The position numbers were made by a program, and so were the translations under genes. Of a stretch of DNA of 64,000 bases, positions 17,517-27,731 are shown piece by piece (position 1 is the stretch's first letter; every line of letters starts with the position of its first letter). Under the pieces are notes generated by a model. The model worked only from the letters and a program-made list of their open reading frames with translations. It made no database searches and was not told where the DNA came from. The stretch lies in contig NZ_VDTC01000004.1 in NCBI RefSeq assembly GCF_007672725.1, forward strand, positions 171,391 through 235,390, in the 5' to 3' direction. This stretch comes from Corynebacterium aurimucosum ATCC 700975. Its GTDB lineage: Bacteria > Actinomycetota > Actinomycetes > Mycobacteriales > Mycobacteriaceae.

Positions 17517-18889
17517 TAGTCATCGTCTCCTTCCGGGAATTCCTCCACCAGCTCTAGGGCTAGGACGGAGGGCACGTGGCGGTCGATTTCCTCGACGCGC
17601 ACGTTGAGCGTGCGGGTGGGGGCTTCATCGCCGTCGACCCAGTCTTCAGGCTCTGCCTCCAGCTCGATGGCGAGCTCTTCGCCTTCCTCCGGCAACGTGC
17701 CGGAGTGCGCGATGAGCAGGCCGGCGACGGTTTCGAAATCACCCTCCGGCAGGTCGTGGCCGATGGCGCGCTCGACCTCGTCGATGGGTGTGTCACCGTC
17801 GACGATCCAGTGCGTCTCGTCCTGCTCGGTGATCTCCTCGGTCTCTTCGAGGTCGTGCTCATCGGTGACATCGCCGAGGATCTCCTCGGCCAAGTCCTCC
17901 ATGGTCACAATGCCCACGAAGCCGCCGTATTCGTCGATGACGCAGGCGAGTTTTTCGTCGGCGTCGCGAAGCTCCGTGACGACGTCAGGAAGCGGCATGA
18001 GCTCCGGAACCACCACGGGTTCCTTCATGATTTCGCGGGCCGGGGTGGCCGCGGGCAGCTCCGTGCCCAGCACGTCGTAGAGGTGTACCACGCCGATGGG
18101 ATTGTGCTCATCGTCGATGATGGGGTAGCGGGTGTGGTTCTCCGACATCATCTCGCGGACCTCACCGATGGTGGTCTCTGGCTCGATGACATCCACGCGC
18201 GAGCGCGGAATCATGGCGTGTCCCACGTCGTGTTCGGGGAAGTCGAGGAGGCGGTCGAGCACCAGGTAGGTGTCCTCATCCAAGTCGCCGGCCTCGTGGG
18301 AGGCATCCACGATGGATTCCAGGTCATCGGTGGTGGCAGAAGAATCGACATCCTCCACCGGTTCGATGCCGAAGACCTTGAGGATGGCGTTGGAGGAATA
18401 CTCGAAGAAGTGGATCAACCAGCCGAAGATCTTGAGGTACCACATCGTGGACGCGGACAGCCACAGCGCTGTCTTCATGGGAGCGGCGATGGTGTAGTTC
18501 TTGGGGAAGAGCTCGGCGAAGAGCATCGTGAGAACCGTCGACACGGCCAGCGCGGTCACCGTACCCACGGCGACGGACACGCCCGTGGGCACGCCCACGC
18601 CACCGAGCAGCTGGCCCAGGCCTTGGCCCACGAGTGGCTCGGCCACATAACCGATAAGCAGGCCCGTAATCGTGATGCCCAGCTGTGCGCCGGAAAGCAT
18701 GAAGGAGGTTTTCTGCGTGATCTTGAGCGCGCGCTCCGCTGGTTTATCCCCCGCAGCGGCGCGCTGGCGCAGCTGCGTGCGGTCCACGGACATGAAGGCG
18801 AATTCTTGCGCGACGAAGTACGCGTTGGCCACGATAATGAGAGCGATGACGGCGAAACCCGCCACAATCATCAGGATGGCAGATAACAC
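17516..18889 (-). CDS. CNNM/CBS/CorC-domain membrane protein (hemolysin-like), first of pair
   Basis: 457-aa full-length CNNM protein. Transmembrane domain at residues about 1-190 (ALIIVANAYFVAQEFAFMSV; SGAQLGITITGLLIGYVAEP; FAELFPKNYTIA), CBS pair at about 215-340 (MIPRSRVDVIEPETTIGEV; YGGFVGIVTMEDLAEEILGD), and a C-terminal CorC_HlyC domain (HWIVDGDTPIDEVERAIGHD). The family is implicated in divalent cation efflux. The two CNNM genes form a minus-strand operon that ends at the bidirectional terminator and shares a 143-base divergent spacer with hemW. Confidence 0.9.
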   Translation of the reverse strand: MLSAILMIVAGFAVIALIIVANAYFVAQEFAFMSVDRTQLRQRAAAGDKPAERALKITQKTSFMLSGAQLGITITGLLIGYVAEPLVGQGLGQLLGGVGVPTGVSVAVGTVTALAVSTVLTMLFAELFPKNYTIAAPMKTALWLSASTMWYLKIFGWLIHFFEYSSNAILKVFGIEPVEDVDSSATTDDLESIVDASHEAGDLDEDTYLVLDRLLDFPEHDVGHAMIPRSRVDVIEPETTIGEVREMMSENHTRYPIIDDEHNPIGVVHLYDVLGTELPAATPAREIMKEPVVVPELMPLPDVVTELRDADEKLACVIDEYGGFVGIVTMEDLAEEILGDVTDEHDLEETEEITEQDETHWIVDGDTPIDEVERAIGHDLPEGDFETVAGLLIAHSGTLPEEGEELAIELEAEPEDWVDGDEAPTRTLNVRVEEIDRHVPSVLALELVEEFPEGDDD

Positions 18890-19032
18890 GGCTTACCCCA
18901 CCGCCTTGAGTTGGCGGCGGGGACATCGACTCGGAGGTTCCACGAAAAAGGGGGCCTTTCTTAACTTTCGGGGATTGCAAATATGCACTATAGACTACCG
19001 CTTCAACGGTGTAGTCGGTTATTTTGTTCCCC

Positions 19033-20181
19033 ATGGATCCCTTCGGTCTTTATATTCACGTTCCCTTCTGTGCCTCGCGCTGCGGCTACTGCGATTTCAA
19101 CACCTATACCCCGGGTGAGCTGGGAGGGGATCTGACCAGCGATTATCTGGATGCTCTGGAGAAGGAGCTGGAGATGGCGGCGGCGCAGGTGGGCCGTGAG
19201 GCCGAAACGGTTTTTATCGGCGGCGGTACGCCGAGCTTGCTGGGGGCCGAGGGGCTGGGCCGTGTGTTGAATCGGGTGCGCGACACCTTTGGCCTGGCCC
19301 CGGGCGCGGAGGTCACCACGGAATCCAACCCGGAATCTACCTCGCCGGAGTACTTTGCCGGGCTTCTCGACGCCGGCTTCACCCGCCTCTCCCTTGGCAT
19401 GCAGTCCGCCTCACCGGGCGTGCTCGCAGTGCTCGAGCGTGCCCACACCCCGGGCCGCGCCTTCGATGCGGCACGCGAAGCCATCGCCGCGGGCTTCGAG
19501 CACGTCAACCTGGACATGATTTATGGCACGCCGACTGAAGAAGACACCGACGTTGCCCTGACCTTGGAGCGCGCCCTGGAGACCGGGGTGGACCACATCA
19601 GTGCGTATTCGCTCATTGTGGAGGACGGCACGCGCATGGCCCGCAAGGTATCGAAGGGCCTGCTTCCGGCCCCAGACGAGGACGTGCTGGCCCGGCGCTA
19701 TGAGATGATCTCCTCCACGCTCGAGGCCGAAGGCTTTGAGTGGTACGAGGTCTCCAACTGGGCCAAGCCGGGCGGGGAGTGCCAGCACAATCGCATCTAC
19801 TGGGTGGACGGCAACTGGTGGGGCGCGGGCCCGGGCGCGCATTCGCATTTGGGCAACGAGCGCTTCTTCAACGTGAAGAACCCGCGGACCTACATCAAGG
19901 CCGTGGGCGAGGGGGAGCTGCCCATCAAGGATCGCGAGGAGCTCAGCGCCGCCGATCGCCACACCGAGCGCATCATGCTCGGCCTGCGCCTGCGCGAGGG
20001 CATCCCGTCCTCGTGGCTAGCGCCGGCCGCCGAGCCCGTCGCCGCGCGCTTCATCGAGCGCGGCCTGCTCGAGCGCGCCGGCGACCACCTCCGCGTGACC
20101 AAGGCGGGACGCCTGCTCGCGGATGGGATCATCACCGACCTCCTTGTCGCCGAAGATACCGCCGAAGGCACCGCTCGCTAG
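19033..20181 (+). CDS. hemW: Radical SAM heme chaperone HemW
   Basis: 382-aa HemW (formerly annotated HemN-like), inserting or trafficking heme to respiratory enzymes. The radical SAM cluster motif CASRCGYC is at residues about 14-21 and the HemW-specific HNRIYW...GAGPGAHSH signature is near residue 255. ATG 19033 was chosen; a TTG three codons earlier is possible. In other corynebacteria hrcA follows directly, but here an AAA+ ATPase gene and a structured repeat intervene. Confidence 0.93.
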   Translation: MDPFGLYIHVPFCASRCGYCDFNTYTPGELGGDLTSDYLDALEKELEMAAAQVGREAETVFIGGGTPSLLGAEGLGRVLNRVRDTFGLAPGAEVTTESNPESTSPEYFAGLLDAGFTRLSLGMQSASPGVLAVLERAHTPGRAFDAAREAIAAGFEHVNLDMIYGTPTEEDTDVALTLERALETGVDHISAYSLIVEDGTRMARKVSKGLLPAPDEDVLARRYEMISSTLEAEGFEWYEVSNWAKPGGECQHNRIYWVDGNWWGAGPGAHSHLGNERFFNVKNPRTYIKAVGEGELPIKDREELSAADRHTERIMLGLRLREGIPSSWLAPAAEPVAARFIERGLLERAGDHLRVTKAGRLLADGIITDLLVAEDTAEGTAR

Positions 20182-20292
20182 GGGCTTGCCCCGCCTGCGG
20201 GCCGACCTCCGGATCCGCATCAGCTGGCTCATTAGCGGCCGTACCCTGCTCGTGGCCTGTCCTCAGCCTTCCGCACATGGTTCCAGTGGAAA

Positions 20293-20400
20293 GGTTCTAG
20301 TCATAAGGTTTGTTTGGGGGCAAACAAACCTTCCTTAGGCTGCTAGAAGGTTCGTTTGGGGGCAAGTAAACCGTATGACCTGAACCATCTGAGTAGAACC
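20293..20400. repeat. Structured repeat A1 (14-nt units with two 24-nt hairpins)
   Basis: One left unit GGTTCTAGTCATAA (20293-20306); hairpin 1 at 20307-20330, extended by AA/TT to a perfect 12-bp stem AAGGTTTGTTTG / CAAACAAACCTT with loop GGGG; an 18-nt spacer; hairpin 2 at 20349-20372, imperfect, again with GGGG loop; then right units GTATGACCTGAACC (20373-20386) and ATCTGAGTAGAACC (20387-20400), which are complementary to left units. It lies 111 bases after hemW. Same class as the copies at 27559 and 33793. Confidence 0.85.
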
Positions 20401-20481
20401 AGCTGTGTGATGCAACCGCGAAGCTGCGAAGAAGTGGCTAGGCCTTGGCCTTTCGACGTTGAGGAGACATGGGGACTTAAA

Positions 20482-20600
20482 GTTAGCTCCGCCGGGAATT
20501 TGTTAGTTTTGCCCCTGTCGTCAGGAAGTTTGATAGCGGTGTTAGTTTCTCTCTCCACGTCGAGAAACCTGTTAGTCGCTCTCGATATTGCTAGTATTAG
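20482..20600 (+). promoter_or_regulatory. Phased GTTAG direct repeats and leaderless promoter of the ATPase gene
   Basis: GTTAG occurs at 20482, 20502, 20541 and 20571, with related GCTAG at 20590 and ATTAG at 20596. The spacings (20, 39, 30 and 19 bases) are close to whole helical turns, so the sites would lie on one face of the DNA. A -10-like TAGTAT (20592-20597) sits 8 bases before the ATG, suggesting a leaderless transcript. The repeats could be operator sites, perhaps for the ATPase's own winged helix; this is inference. Confidence 0.42.
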
Positions 20601-20604
20601 TGGC

Positions 20605-21777
20605 ATGGATGACGCCTTAAACCCCTATACTCCTGGCTCGGGCATCGCGCCGACAGTTCTTACTGGGCGCGAGAGAGACCTTCATGCGTTTGACAATCTT
20701 GTCAAACGCGTCCAGAACGGATTGCTTGGCCGTCCAATGCTGCTCGTTGGCTTGCGTGGAGTGGGTAAGACCGTGCTGCTCAACCAATTAAAAAGGAAGG
20801 CTGACCAAGCCGACTGGCTAACGATTAAGTTTGAGGCTTCGCAGGGGGCACGTGGACGAGAAGGAGCCCGCCGTGCTCTAGCGCAAGGTTTAGCCAAAGC
20901 CTCTTTGCGCTATCGGACGAAAGCCAAGGTATCTGAGGGTTTTCACTTTATTGCTGCGGCCGTAAAATCTTTTTCGCTCTCGGTAGGACAAAGCATTATT
21001 GACCTTGGGGTTGAAGTAGGAGACATTCCTCCGGCAACAGGAAACCTTGAGCTTGATCTGCACGATGTGATCGAGGCCATCACTACGACGCTCCTCAAGG
21101 AGGATAAAGCTTTAGGAATCTTCATCGACGAAATGCAAGACCTTGATGAAGAGCTGCTCGAAGCACTCATTTCTGCACAACATGAAGCAGGGCAGCTGGG
21201 CTTGCCTTTTTACATTATTGGCGCTGGGCTCCCGAGTCTGCCAGGGATTCTGGCGGAGTCCCGCTCTTATGCAGAGCGAATGTTCGAGGTGCACCAAATT
21301 GGCAGGCTCGAAATGTATGCCGCAGTTGCCGCCTTCCGTGAACCTGCGCGGACACAGAATGTGGAATTTGACGATGAAGCAGTTGAATATCTAGCTAATG
21401 TATCGGGGCAGTATCCGTATTTCATCCAGGAATTTGGTGCACAAATGTGGCGCACTGCGCGAACTTCACCTATGGATTCCGATGCAGCTCGACGCGCCGC
21501 GCGGCTTGGAATTGAGCAGTTGGACCGCGGGTTTTTCCAAGCCAGGTGGGATCGCGCTACTCCAGCCGAGCGGGACTACTTGACCGCGATGGCAAAGGTT
21601 GGCGGAGAGGAAATCTCGAGCAAGGACATCGCGGACATCTTAGGTAAAGACACGAAGAAACTGGGTCCTGTGCGAGCCAAGCTCATTAGTAAAGGATTGA
21701 TCTATGCTCCAGAACACGGCAGGGTGAGCTACACTGTGCCAAATTTTGACGACTTCATCGCCCGCCAGAACGGATAG
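20605..21777 (+). CDS. AAA+ ATPase with C-terminal winged helix (function unknown)
   Basis: 390-aa STAND/ORC-like ATPase. Walker A is GLRGVGKT (residues about 49-56), Walker B IFIDEMQD (about 172-179), and a sensor-like stretch [13 protein letters not shown] follows. The last 70 residues read as a winged helix ([20 protein letters not shown]...ISKGLIY). ATG 20605 gives the conserved opening [21 protein letters not shown] typical of this actinobacterial family; the longer upstream frame is not family-like. Base composition is more AT-rich than its neighbours, and it splits the usual hemW-hrcA pair, so it looks acquired. It starts without a Shine-Dalgarno sequence and ends 10 bases before hrcA. 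Confidence 0.82.
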   Translation: MDDALNPYTPGSGIAPTVLTGRERDLHAFDNLVKRVQNGLLGRPMLLVGLRGVGKTVLLNQLKRKADQADWLTIKFEASQGARGREGARRALAQGLAKASLRYRTKAKVSEGFHFIAAAVKSFSLSVGQSIIDLGVEVGDIPPATGNLELDLHDVIEAITTTLLKEDKALGIFIDEMQDLDEELLEALISAQHEAGQLGLPFYIIGAGLPSLPGILAESRSYAERMFEVHQIGRLEMYAAVAAFREPARTQNVEFDDEAVEYLANVSGQYPYFIQEFGAQMWRTARTSPMDSDAARRAARLGIEQLDRGFFQARWDRATPAERDYLTAMAKVGGEEISSKDIADILGKDTKKLGPVRAKLISKGLIYAPEHGRVSYTVPNFDDFIARQNG

Positions 21778-21787
21778 CCTTAAAGAC

Positions 21788-22822
21788 ATGTCCAGCTCCA
21801 CCGATGCCCGCCGCCAAGAGGTCCTGCGCGCCATCGTCGCGGACTATATCGCCTCGCAATCGCCCGTCGGCTCCAAGGCCCTGCTCGAGCGCTACCAGCT
21901 GGGCGTGTCCTCGGCGACGATCCGCAATGACATGGCCGTGCTCGAAGCCGAAGGGCTCATCGCCCAGGAACACGCCAGCTCCGGGCGCGTGCCCACGCAG
22001 AAGGGCTACCGCCAGTTCGTCGATACGCTGCACGACGTCAAGCCGCTCTCCAAAGCGGAGCGCCGCGCCATGCTTACCTTCCTCGAAGGCGGGGTGGATT
22101 TGGAAGACGTGCTGCGCCGGTCTGTCCAGCTGCTGGCCCAGGTGACGAAGCAAGCAGCCGTCGTGCAGATGCCGAACCTCAAGGTCTCCCGCGTCAAGCA
22201 CTGCGAGGTCGTGGCACTCTCACCGGTGCGCTTGCTCTTGGTGCTGATTACGGATAATGGGCGCGTCGATCAGCGCAATGTGGAGCTCGATGACGTGATC
22301 GACCCCGAGCAGACCCACCGCCTGCGCGACATCCTCAACACCGCCCTGGAAGGCAAGACGCTCACCGATGCCTCGGTGGAGCTGGCCGCGCTTGTCGACG
22401 ACTCCCCAGCCGACATCCGCCCCCACCTCCTCAAGGCGGCGACGACGCTGATTGAGACCCTCGTGGAACAGCCCTCCGATCGCCTGATCATGGCGGGTAC
22501 CTCCAACCTCACCCGCGTGGCCCTCACCGAGGGCCTGCCCTCTATCATCGAGGCCCTTGAGGAGCAGGTCGTCGTGCTCAAGCTGCTGGCGCGCGTGCCG
22601 GATTTAGGCAATGTTTCTGTATCCATCGGCGAGGAGAACGAAGCCGACGAGCTGCGCCAAACCTCTGTCGTGGCCACGCGCTATGGTTTTGGCACCGGCG
22701 AGCATGCGGCGGCACTCGGCGGGCTGGGTGTTGTGGGGCCGACGTATATGGACTATTCGGGAACAATCTCCAAGGTCTCTGCCGTTGCACGCTATGTGAG
22801 TGAAATCCTGGCGGGCGAGTAA
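21788..22822 (+). CDS. hrcA: Heat-inducible transcription repressor HrcA
   Basis: 344-aa repressor of chaperone genes that binds CIRCE operators and is activated by GroEL. The N-terminal winged helix reads [20 protein letters not shown] and [18 protein letters not shown], followed by the HrcA-specific [21 protein letters not shown] 21788 begins the conserved part, and length matches the family (about 340 aa). No CIRCE (TTAGCACTC-N9-GAGTGCTAA) occurs in front of hrcA or dnaJ here, so its targets, such as groES/groEL, lie elsewhere. dnaJ follows after 54 bases. Confidence 0.94.
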   Translation: MSSSTDARRQEVLRAIVADYIASQSPVGSKALLERYQLGVSSATIRNDMAVLEAEGLIAQEHASSGRVPTQKGYRQFVDTLHDVKPLSKAERRAMLTFLEGGVDLEDVLRRSVQLLAQVTKQAAVVQMPNLKVSRVKHCEVVALSPVRLLLVLITDNGRVDQRNVELDDVIDPEQTHRLRDILNTALEGKTLTDASVELAALVDDSPADIRPHLLKAATTLIETLVEQPSDRLIMAGTSNLTRVALTEGLPSIIEALEEQVVVLKLLARVPDLGNVSVSIGEENEADELRQTSVVATRYGFGTGEHAAALGGLGVVGPTYMDYSGTISKVSAVARYVSEILAGE

Positions 22823-22876
22823 GCTAGCCCGTCGGATTAGATTTAGTATCAACGAGAAATAGAAGGATGACAGTAC

Positions 22877-24019
22877 GTGGCTCGTGACTACTACGGCATT
22901 CTTGGTGTAGAAAAGTCGGCGTCCGACGCCGAGATTAAGAAGGCCTACCGCAAGCTGGCGCGCAAGTACCACCCGGACGTCAACCCGGGCGATGATGAGG
23001 CCGCGGAGAAGTTCCGCGAGGCTTCCCTTGCACAGGAGGTTCTGCTCGATCCGCAGAAGCGCCGGATTGTGGACATGGGTGGTGACCCCATGGAGGAGCG
23101 CGCGGCCCAAGGCGGCGGCTTTGGCGGTTTCGGCGGCGGCGGACTCGGGGATATCTTCGCCGAGTTCTTCGGCGGGGGTGCGGCCTCCCGCGGCCCGCGT
23201 TCCCGCGTGCAGCCGGGCGATGATGCTCTCCTGCGTACCACCATTACCCTCGAGGAGGCCTATAGCGGCGTCAAGCAGCAGGTCAAGGTGGACACCGCCG
23301 TGATCTGTGACCGCTGTGAGGGAACCGGTTCCGAGTCCAAGGCCAAGCCGGTCACCTGTGACCATTGCGGCGGCATGGGCCAGGTCCAGGAAGTCCAGCG
23401 CAGCATGCTGGGCAACATGATGACCACCCGCGATTGCCCGAAGTGCTATGGCTTCGGCGAAGTGGTCACCGATCCCTGCGGCCACTGTGGCGGCGATGGC
23501 CGCGTGCGCAAGCGTCGCGATATTACGGTGAGCATCCCCGCTGGCATTGGTGATGGCATGCGCATCCGCATGGCCTCCCAGGGCGAGGTCGGCCACGGCG
23601 GCGGCCCCGCCGGTGACCTGTACGTGGAGGTGCACACCGAGCCGCACCCCGTCTTCGAGCGCAATGCCGATGACCTGCACCTGACCGTTCGTGTTCCCAT
23701 GGTGGATGCGGCTCTGGGCTCTTCCTGTACCGTCGAGCAGCTCGACGGCGAGGAGCTCACCATCGATATCGCGCCGGGTACCCAGCCGGGCGAGTCCATC
23801 ACGCTCCAGGGCAAGGGCATGCCGCGCCTGCGCACCGATGGCTTTGGCAACCTCCACGCCCACGTGGATGTGGTGATCCCGACTGACCTGGATAAGAAGA
23901 CCCGCGAGGCCCTCGAAAAGGTCCGCGCCGCCGGTCACAGCGGCACCGAGGTGCACCGCGCCGGTGACAATCAGGGCGAATCCCTCTTTACCCGCCTCCG
24001 AGGCAAGTTCCGTCGCTAA
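22877..24019 (+). CDS. dnaJ: Molecular chaperone DnaJ (DnaJ2 type)
   Basis: 380-aa type I Hsp40 co-chaperone stimulating DnaK. J domain at residues 3-65 with HPD in [14 protein letters not shown]; Gly/Phe-rich linker [14 protein letters not shown] (about 75-95); four CxxCxGxG-like zinc repeats ([32 protein letters not shown]); then the client-binding C-terminal domains. GTG start with AGAAGGATG upstream. As usual in actinobacteria this second dnaJ follows hrcA rather than dnaK. The stop overlaps rsmE by one base (TAATG). Confidence 0.95.
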   Translation: MARDYYGILGVEKSASDAEIKKAYRKLARKYHPDVNPGDDEAAEKFREASLAQEVLLDPQKRRIVDMGGDPMEERAAQGGGFGGFGGGGLGDIFAEFFGGGAASRGPRSRVQPGDDALLRTTITLEEAYSGVKQQVKVDTAVICDRCEGTGSESKAKPVTCDHCGGMGQVQEVQRSMLGNMMTTRDCPKCYGFGEVVTDPCGHCGGDGRVRKRRDITVSIPAGIGDGMRIRMASQGEVGHGGGPAGDLYVEVHTEPHPVFERNADDLHLTVRVPMVDAALGSSCTVEQLDGEELTIDIAPGTQPGESITLQGKGMPRLRTDGFGNLHAHVDVVIPTDLDKKTREALEKVRAAGHSGTEVHRAGDNQGESLFTRLRGKFRR

Positions 24020-24759
24020 TGTCTCTGCCCGTCTTCCTCCACCCGGACCTGTCCCTCGCCGAGGTCGGCCAGCCCGTGGGCCTCGACGGCGCGGAGGGCC
24101 GCCACGCGGTCACCGTCAAGCGCATGGGCCCAGGGGAGCACCTGGCCCTGATTGATGGGTCCGGGCGCCGCGCCACCGCCACCATCACTGATACGCAGGG
24201 CAAGGACACGCTGGCCGCGCTTGTCGACGACCTCGCGATCATCCCCGAACCCTTCCCACGCGTCATCGTGGTCCAGGCCATCCCGAAATCGGAGCGCGCC
24301 GAACTCGCCGTCGACCTGGCCACTCAGGCAGGGGCGGATGAGATCATCGCCTGGCAGGCGGATCGCTGCGTGTCCAAGTGGGATTCGAAGAAGGCCCCGA
24401 AGGCTCTGGGCAAGTGGGAATCCGCGGCCGTGGCGGCCGCCAAGCAAGCGCGCCGCGCGCGTGTGCCTGTCGTGCGCGGCCCGCTGACCACCCGCCAGCT
24501 GTGTCAGGAGATTGCGGGCGCACGAGCCTTGGTCCTTCACGAGGAAGCCGAGGTTCGGCTTAAGGACCTTGCTGACCTCGACGCCGCCGAGACCATCTAC
24601 CTTCTGGTGGGCCCGGAGGGCGGCATCGGCGCGGAGGAACTGGCTCGCTTGCAGGACGCCGGTGCGACGGCGATCAAGTTGGGGCCGGAGGTGTTGAGGA
24701 CGGCGTCGGCAAGCATGGTGGCGTTGGCCAGCATCGGCACCCTGACCTCGCGCTGGTAG
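24019..24759 (+). CDS. rsmE: 16S rRNA (uracil1498-N3)-methyltransferase RsmE
   Basis: 246-aa SPOUT methyltransferase modifying U1498 of 16S rRNA. An N-terminal PUA-like part (FLHPDLSLAEVGQPVGLDGA; HAVTVKRMGPGEHL) precedes the knotted SAM-binding domain, recognisable from LLVGPEGGIGAEELARLQDA and IKLGPEVLRTASAS, the family signature. It shares one base with the dnaJ stop, so translation is coupled. The length is standard. Confidence 0.94.
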   Translation: MSLPVFLHPDLSLAEVGQPVGLDGAEGRHAVTVKRMGPGEHLALIDGSGRRATATITDTQGKDTLAALVDDLAIIPEPFPRVIVVQAIPKSERAELAVDLATQAGADEIIAWQADRCVSKWDSKKAPKALGKWESAAVAAAKQARRARVPVVRGPLTTRQLCQEIAGARALVLHEEAEVRLKDLADLDAAETIYLLVGPEGGIGAEELARLQDAGATAIKLGPEVLRTASASMVALASIGTLTSRW

Positions 24760-24769
24760 CCTTTTGGGC

Positions 24770-25731
<962 letters not shown>

Positions 25732-25735
<4 letters not shown>

Positions 25736-26307
25736 GCATCGAATTTATTAACGAGTCCGGTTATGACGGCGTGAACGAGGAGATGCTGATCGACGTCTGC
25801 TCCTACGCCCTCGGCCGCCTCGACGTTAACCCGGATGCCGAGTGCACGATTACCGCTGTGGATCTGGATACCATCGCGGACTTGCACGTGCGCTGGATGG
25901 ACCTGGAAGGCCCGACCGACGTGATGAGCTTTCCCATGGATGAGCTCACCCCGGGTGCTACCGGCGGGCGCCCCGACACCGCCGAGGCCGGACCGGCCAT
26001 GCTGGGCGATATCGTGCTCTGCCCGGAATTCGCGCAGCGCCAAGCCACCGCGGCCGGCCACTCTTTGGGCCACGAGCTGGCCCTGCTGACAGTGCATGGT
26101 TGCCTGCACCTGCTGGGCTATGATCACACCACTGCGGCGGAGGAGAAAGAAATGTTCGGCCTGCAGAACGAGCTGCTGGCGGACTGGTACGAGGACCTGG
26201 CGGCGCGTGGCGTGAGCTACCAGCCCAAGCCCTCGGGCCCGAAGGCCTTCCCGGATGCCGCCGAGCGCGCGAAGCTCGATGAGGAAGTTCCCGGCGGCGG
26301 AATCTAA
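25732..26307 (+). CDS. ybeY: Endoribonuclease YbeY (rRNA maturation factor)
   Basis: 191-aa metalloprotein needed for 16S rRNA 3'-end maturation and ribosome quality control. The zinc site [11 protein letters not shown] (three His) is intact, as is [17 protein letters not shown] upstream of it. The C-terminal tail of about 35 residues (from [11 protein letters not shown]) is longer than in E. coli YbeY and is seen in actinobacteria. ATG within the phoH stop (4-base overlap). In related genomes a CorC-like protein and era often follow; here pdxY and a repeat region separate it from era. Confidence 0.93.
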
Positions 26308-26357
26308 AACGGCCCAAACGTTGAGGTGCTACGTGGGGCGTAGCACAATGGAGGACT

Positions 26358-27206
26358 ATGAACATCCTCTCCATTCAGTCCCACGTCACCTTTGGTCACG
26401 TGGGCAACTCCGCAGCAGTCTTTCCACTTCAGCGCGCTGGCCATGAGGTATGGCCGATTCACACGGTGAATTTCTCCAACCACACCGGTTATGGCGACTG
26501 GGGCGGGCCGATGATCCCGGCGGAGGAGGTCACGGCGATTGTGGATGGCATCGAGAAGCGCGGCGCCTTCCCACGCATCGATGCAATCTTGTCTGGCTAC
26601 CAGGGCGGTCCGGATATTGCCGGCGCCATCGTGGATGCCGTGAACCGCATCAAGGCGGTCAACCCGAATGCGCTGTATGCCTGCGACCCGGTGATGGGCA
26701 ACGCCAAATCCGGCTGCTTCGTCTCCGATGAAATCCCGCCGCTGCTGCGCGATAAGGTGGTGCCCATTGCGGATATCATCACCCCGAATCAGTTTGAGCT
26801 GGGCTACCTGACTGATTGTGAGGTGGGCACCCTGGAGCAGACCCTCGCTGCGGTGAAGCGCGCGCAGGAGATCGGCCCGAAGACCGTGTTGGTGACCTCG
26901 GTGCAGCGCCCGGAGACCAGCGAGGACGAGATTGAGATGCTCGCCGTTGATGGCGAGCGCGCCTTCTTGGTGGCCACCCCCAAGCTGCCTTTCAAGCGCA
27001 ACGGCTCGGGCGATGTCACGGCTTCGCTCTTTACGGGGCACTACGTGGAAACGCACGATGCGAAGGAAGCGCTCAAGCGCACTGCGTCTTCGGTCTACGA
27101 TTTGCTGCATAACACCTATGAGGCGGATTCCCAAGAGCTGCTGCTCATCGAGTCGCAGGATGTCTTTGCCAACCCGCAGCTGCAGTTCCGGGTGGAGGAG
27201 CTCTAG
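26358..27206 (+). CDS. pdxY: Pyridoxal kinase
   Basis: 282-aa ribokinase-fold enzyme phosphorylating pyridoxal (and perhaps pyridoxine) to the coenzyme form. It starts MNILSIQSHVTFGHVGNSAA, the classical PdxY/PdxK opening. Further marks are GYQGGPDIAGAIVDAVNRIK, CDPVMGN and the ATP/anion-hole GSGDVTAS, whose Asp is catalytic. Length is standard (about 285 aa). It is preceded by TGGAGG 7-12 bases from the ATG. The 743 bases downstream contain three structured repeats before era. PLP is used by aecD in this window, but no operon link exists. Confidence 0.93.
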   Translation: MNILSIQSHVTFGHVGNSAAVFPLQRAGHEVWPIHTVNFSNHTGYGDWGGPMIPAEEVTAIVDGIEKRGAFPRIDAILSGYQGGPDIAGAIVDAVNRIKAVNPNALYACDPVMGNAKSGCFVSDEIPPLLRDKVVPIADIITPNQFELGYLTDCEVGTLEQTLAAVKRAQEIGPKTVLVTSVQRPETSEDEIEMLAVDGERAFLVATPKLPFKRNGSGDVTASLFTGHYVETHDAKEALKRTASSVYDLLHNTYEADSQELLLIESQDVFANPQLQFRVEEL

Positions 27207-27290
27207 CCGTCAATCCGTGACCGCCCTGCGCGCGCGTTCGCGGCCTGGCGTGGATGCCTTGACCCGGCGTCGTGTCCTGGCCCGGCATTT

Positions 27291-27439
27291 GGTGTCCAGC
27301 AAACGGCATCTCGCAGAAGGCATCTGTCAAAAGGCGTTTTCACGTCTAAAAACGCCTTTTGCTGCGTCCAGATGGCGTTTTTGCGGTCAAAGACGCCTTT
27401 CGGAAGACGCCGTTTGCAAGACACCATGTGCAAGATGCC
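27291..27439. repeat. Structured repeat B1 (14-nt units with two 24-nt hairpins)
   Basis: Three left units, GGTGTCCAGCAAAC, GGCATCTCGCAGAA and GGCATCTGTCAAAA (27291-27332); hairpin 1 at 27333-27356 with stem GGCGTTTT / AAAACGCC; 17-nt spacer; hairpin 2 at 27374-27397 (GGCGTTTT / AAGACGCC); three right units TTTCGGAAGACGCC, GTTTGCAAGACACC and ATGTGCAAGATGCC (27398-27439), complementary to left units. Same layout as class A but with unrelated sequence. Its inverted partner is at 34049-34220. Confidence 0.82.
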
Positions 27440-27558
27440 GTTTGGCGCAAGCTTTTTCGCAGTCACCATGCGGCGGATAACCTCGCGCCATCAGCTTTCA
27501 CCCTCACCTCACCGCTGCTTTCGCGGCCCACCTTCAACGATGTCGTTTCCATCCACAA

Positions 27559-27694
27559 GGTTCTACTCAGATGGTTCGGGTCAGAAGGTTCTCTTGGGGG
27601 CAAACAAACCTTCTGGAGGTCGCTAGATGGTTCGTTTGGGGGCAAAGAAACCTTGTGACCTGAACCGCCTGACTAGAACCGCCTGACTCGAACC
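27559..27694. repeat. Structured repeat A2
   Basis: Left units GGTTCTACTCAGAT and GGTTCGGGTCAGAA (27559-27586); hairpin 1 at 27587-27610 and hairpin 2 at 27629-27652, both with GGGG loops; 18-nt spacer ending GCTAGAT; right units TTGTGACCTGAACC, GCCTGACTAGAACC and GCCTGACTCGAACC (27653-27694). Inner left and right units match at 12 of 14 pairs. The whole can fold as one long stem carrying two hairpins. It starts 119 bases after B1. Confidence 0.85.
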
Positions 27695-27731
27695 ATCTGC
27701 AGGCCAGATAAACCCCGTGAAAGCACAAATG

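Noticed and set aside
20293..20400. G-quadruplex from the GGGGG runs in class A elements
   Set aside because: Only two G5 runs per copy, far apart and each in the loop of a good hairpin; A3 has them on the other strand. Hairpin pairing explains them better.
21680..21790. CIRCE operator before hrcA
   Set aside because: No TTAGCACTC-type inverted repeat found here or before dnaJ.
27653..27694. tRNA-like sequence (GGTTCGAGTC resembles a T arm)
   Set aside because: No acceptor, D or anticodon arm can be assembled; the motif is one of the 14-nt units.
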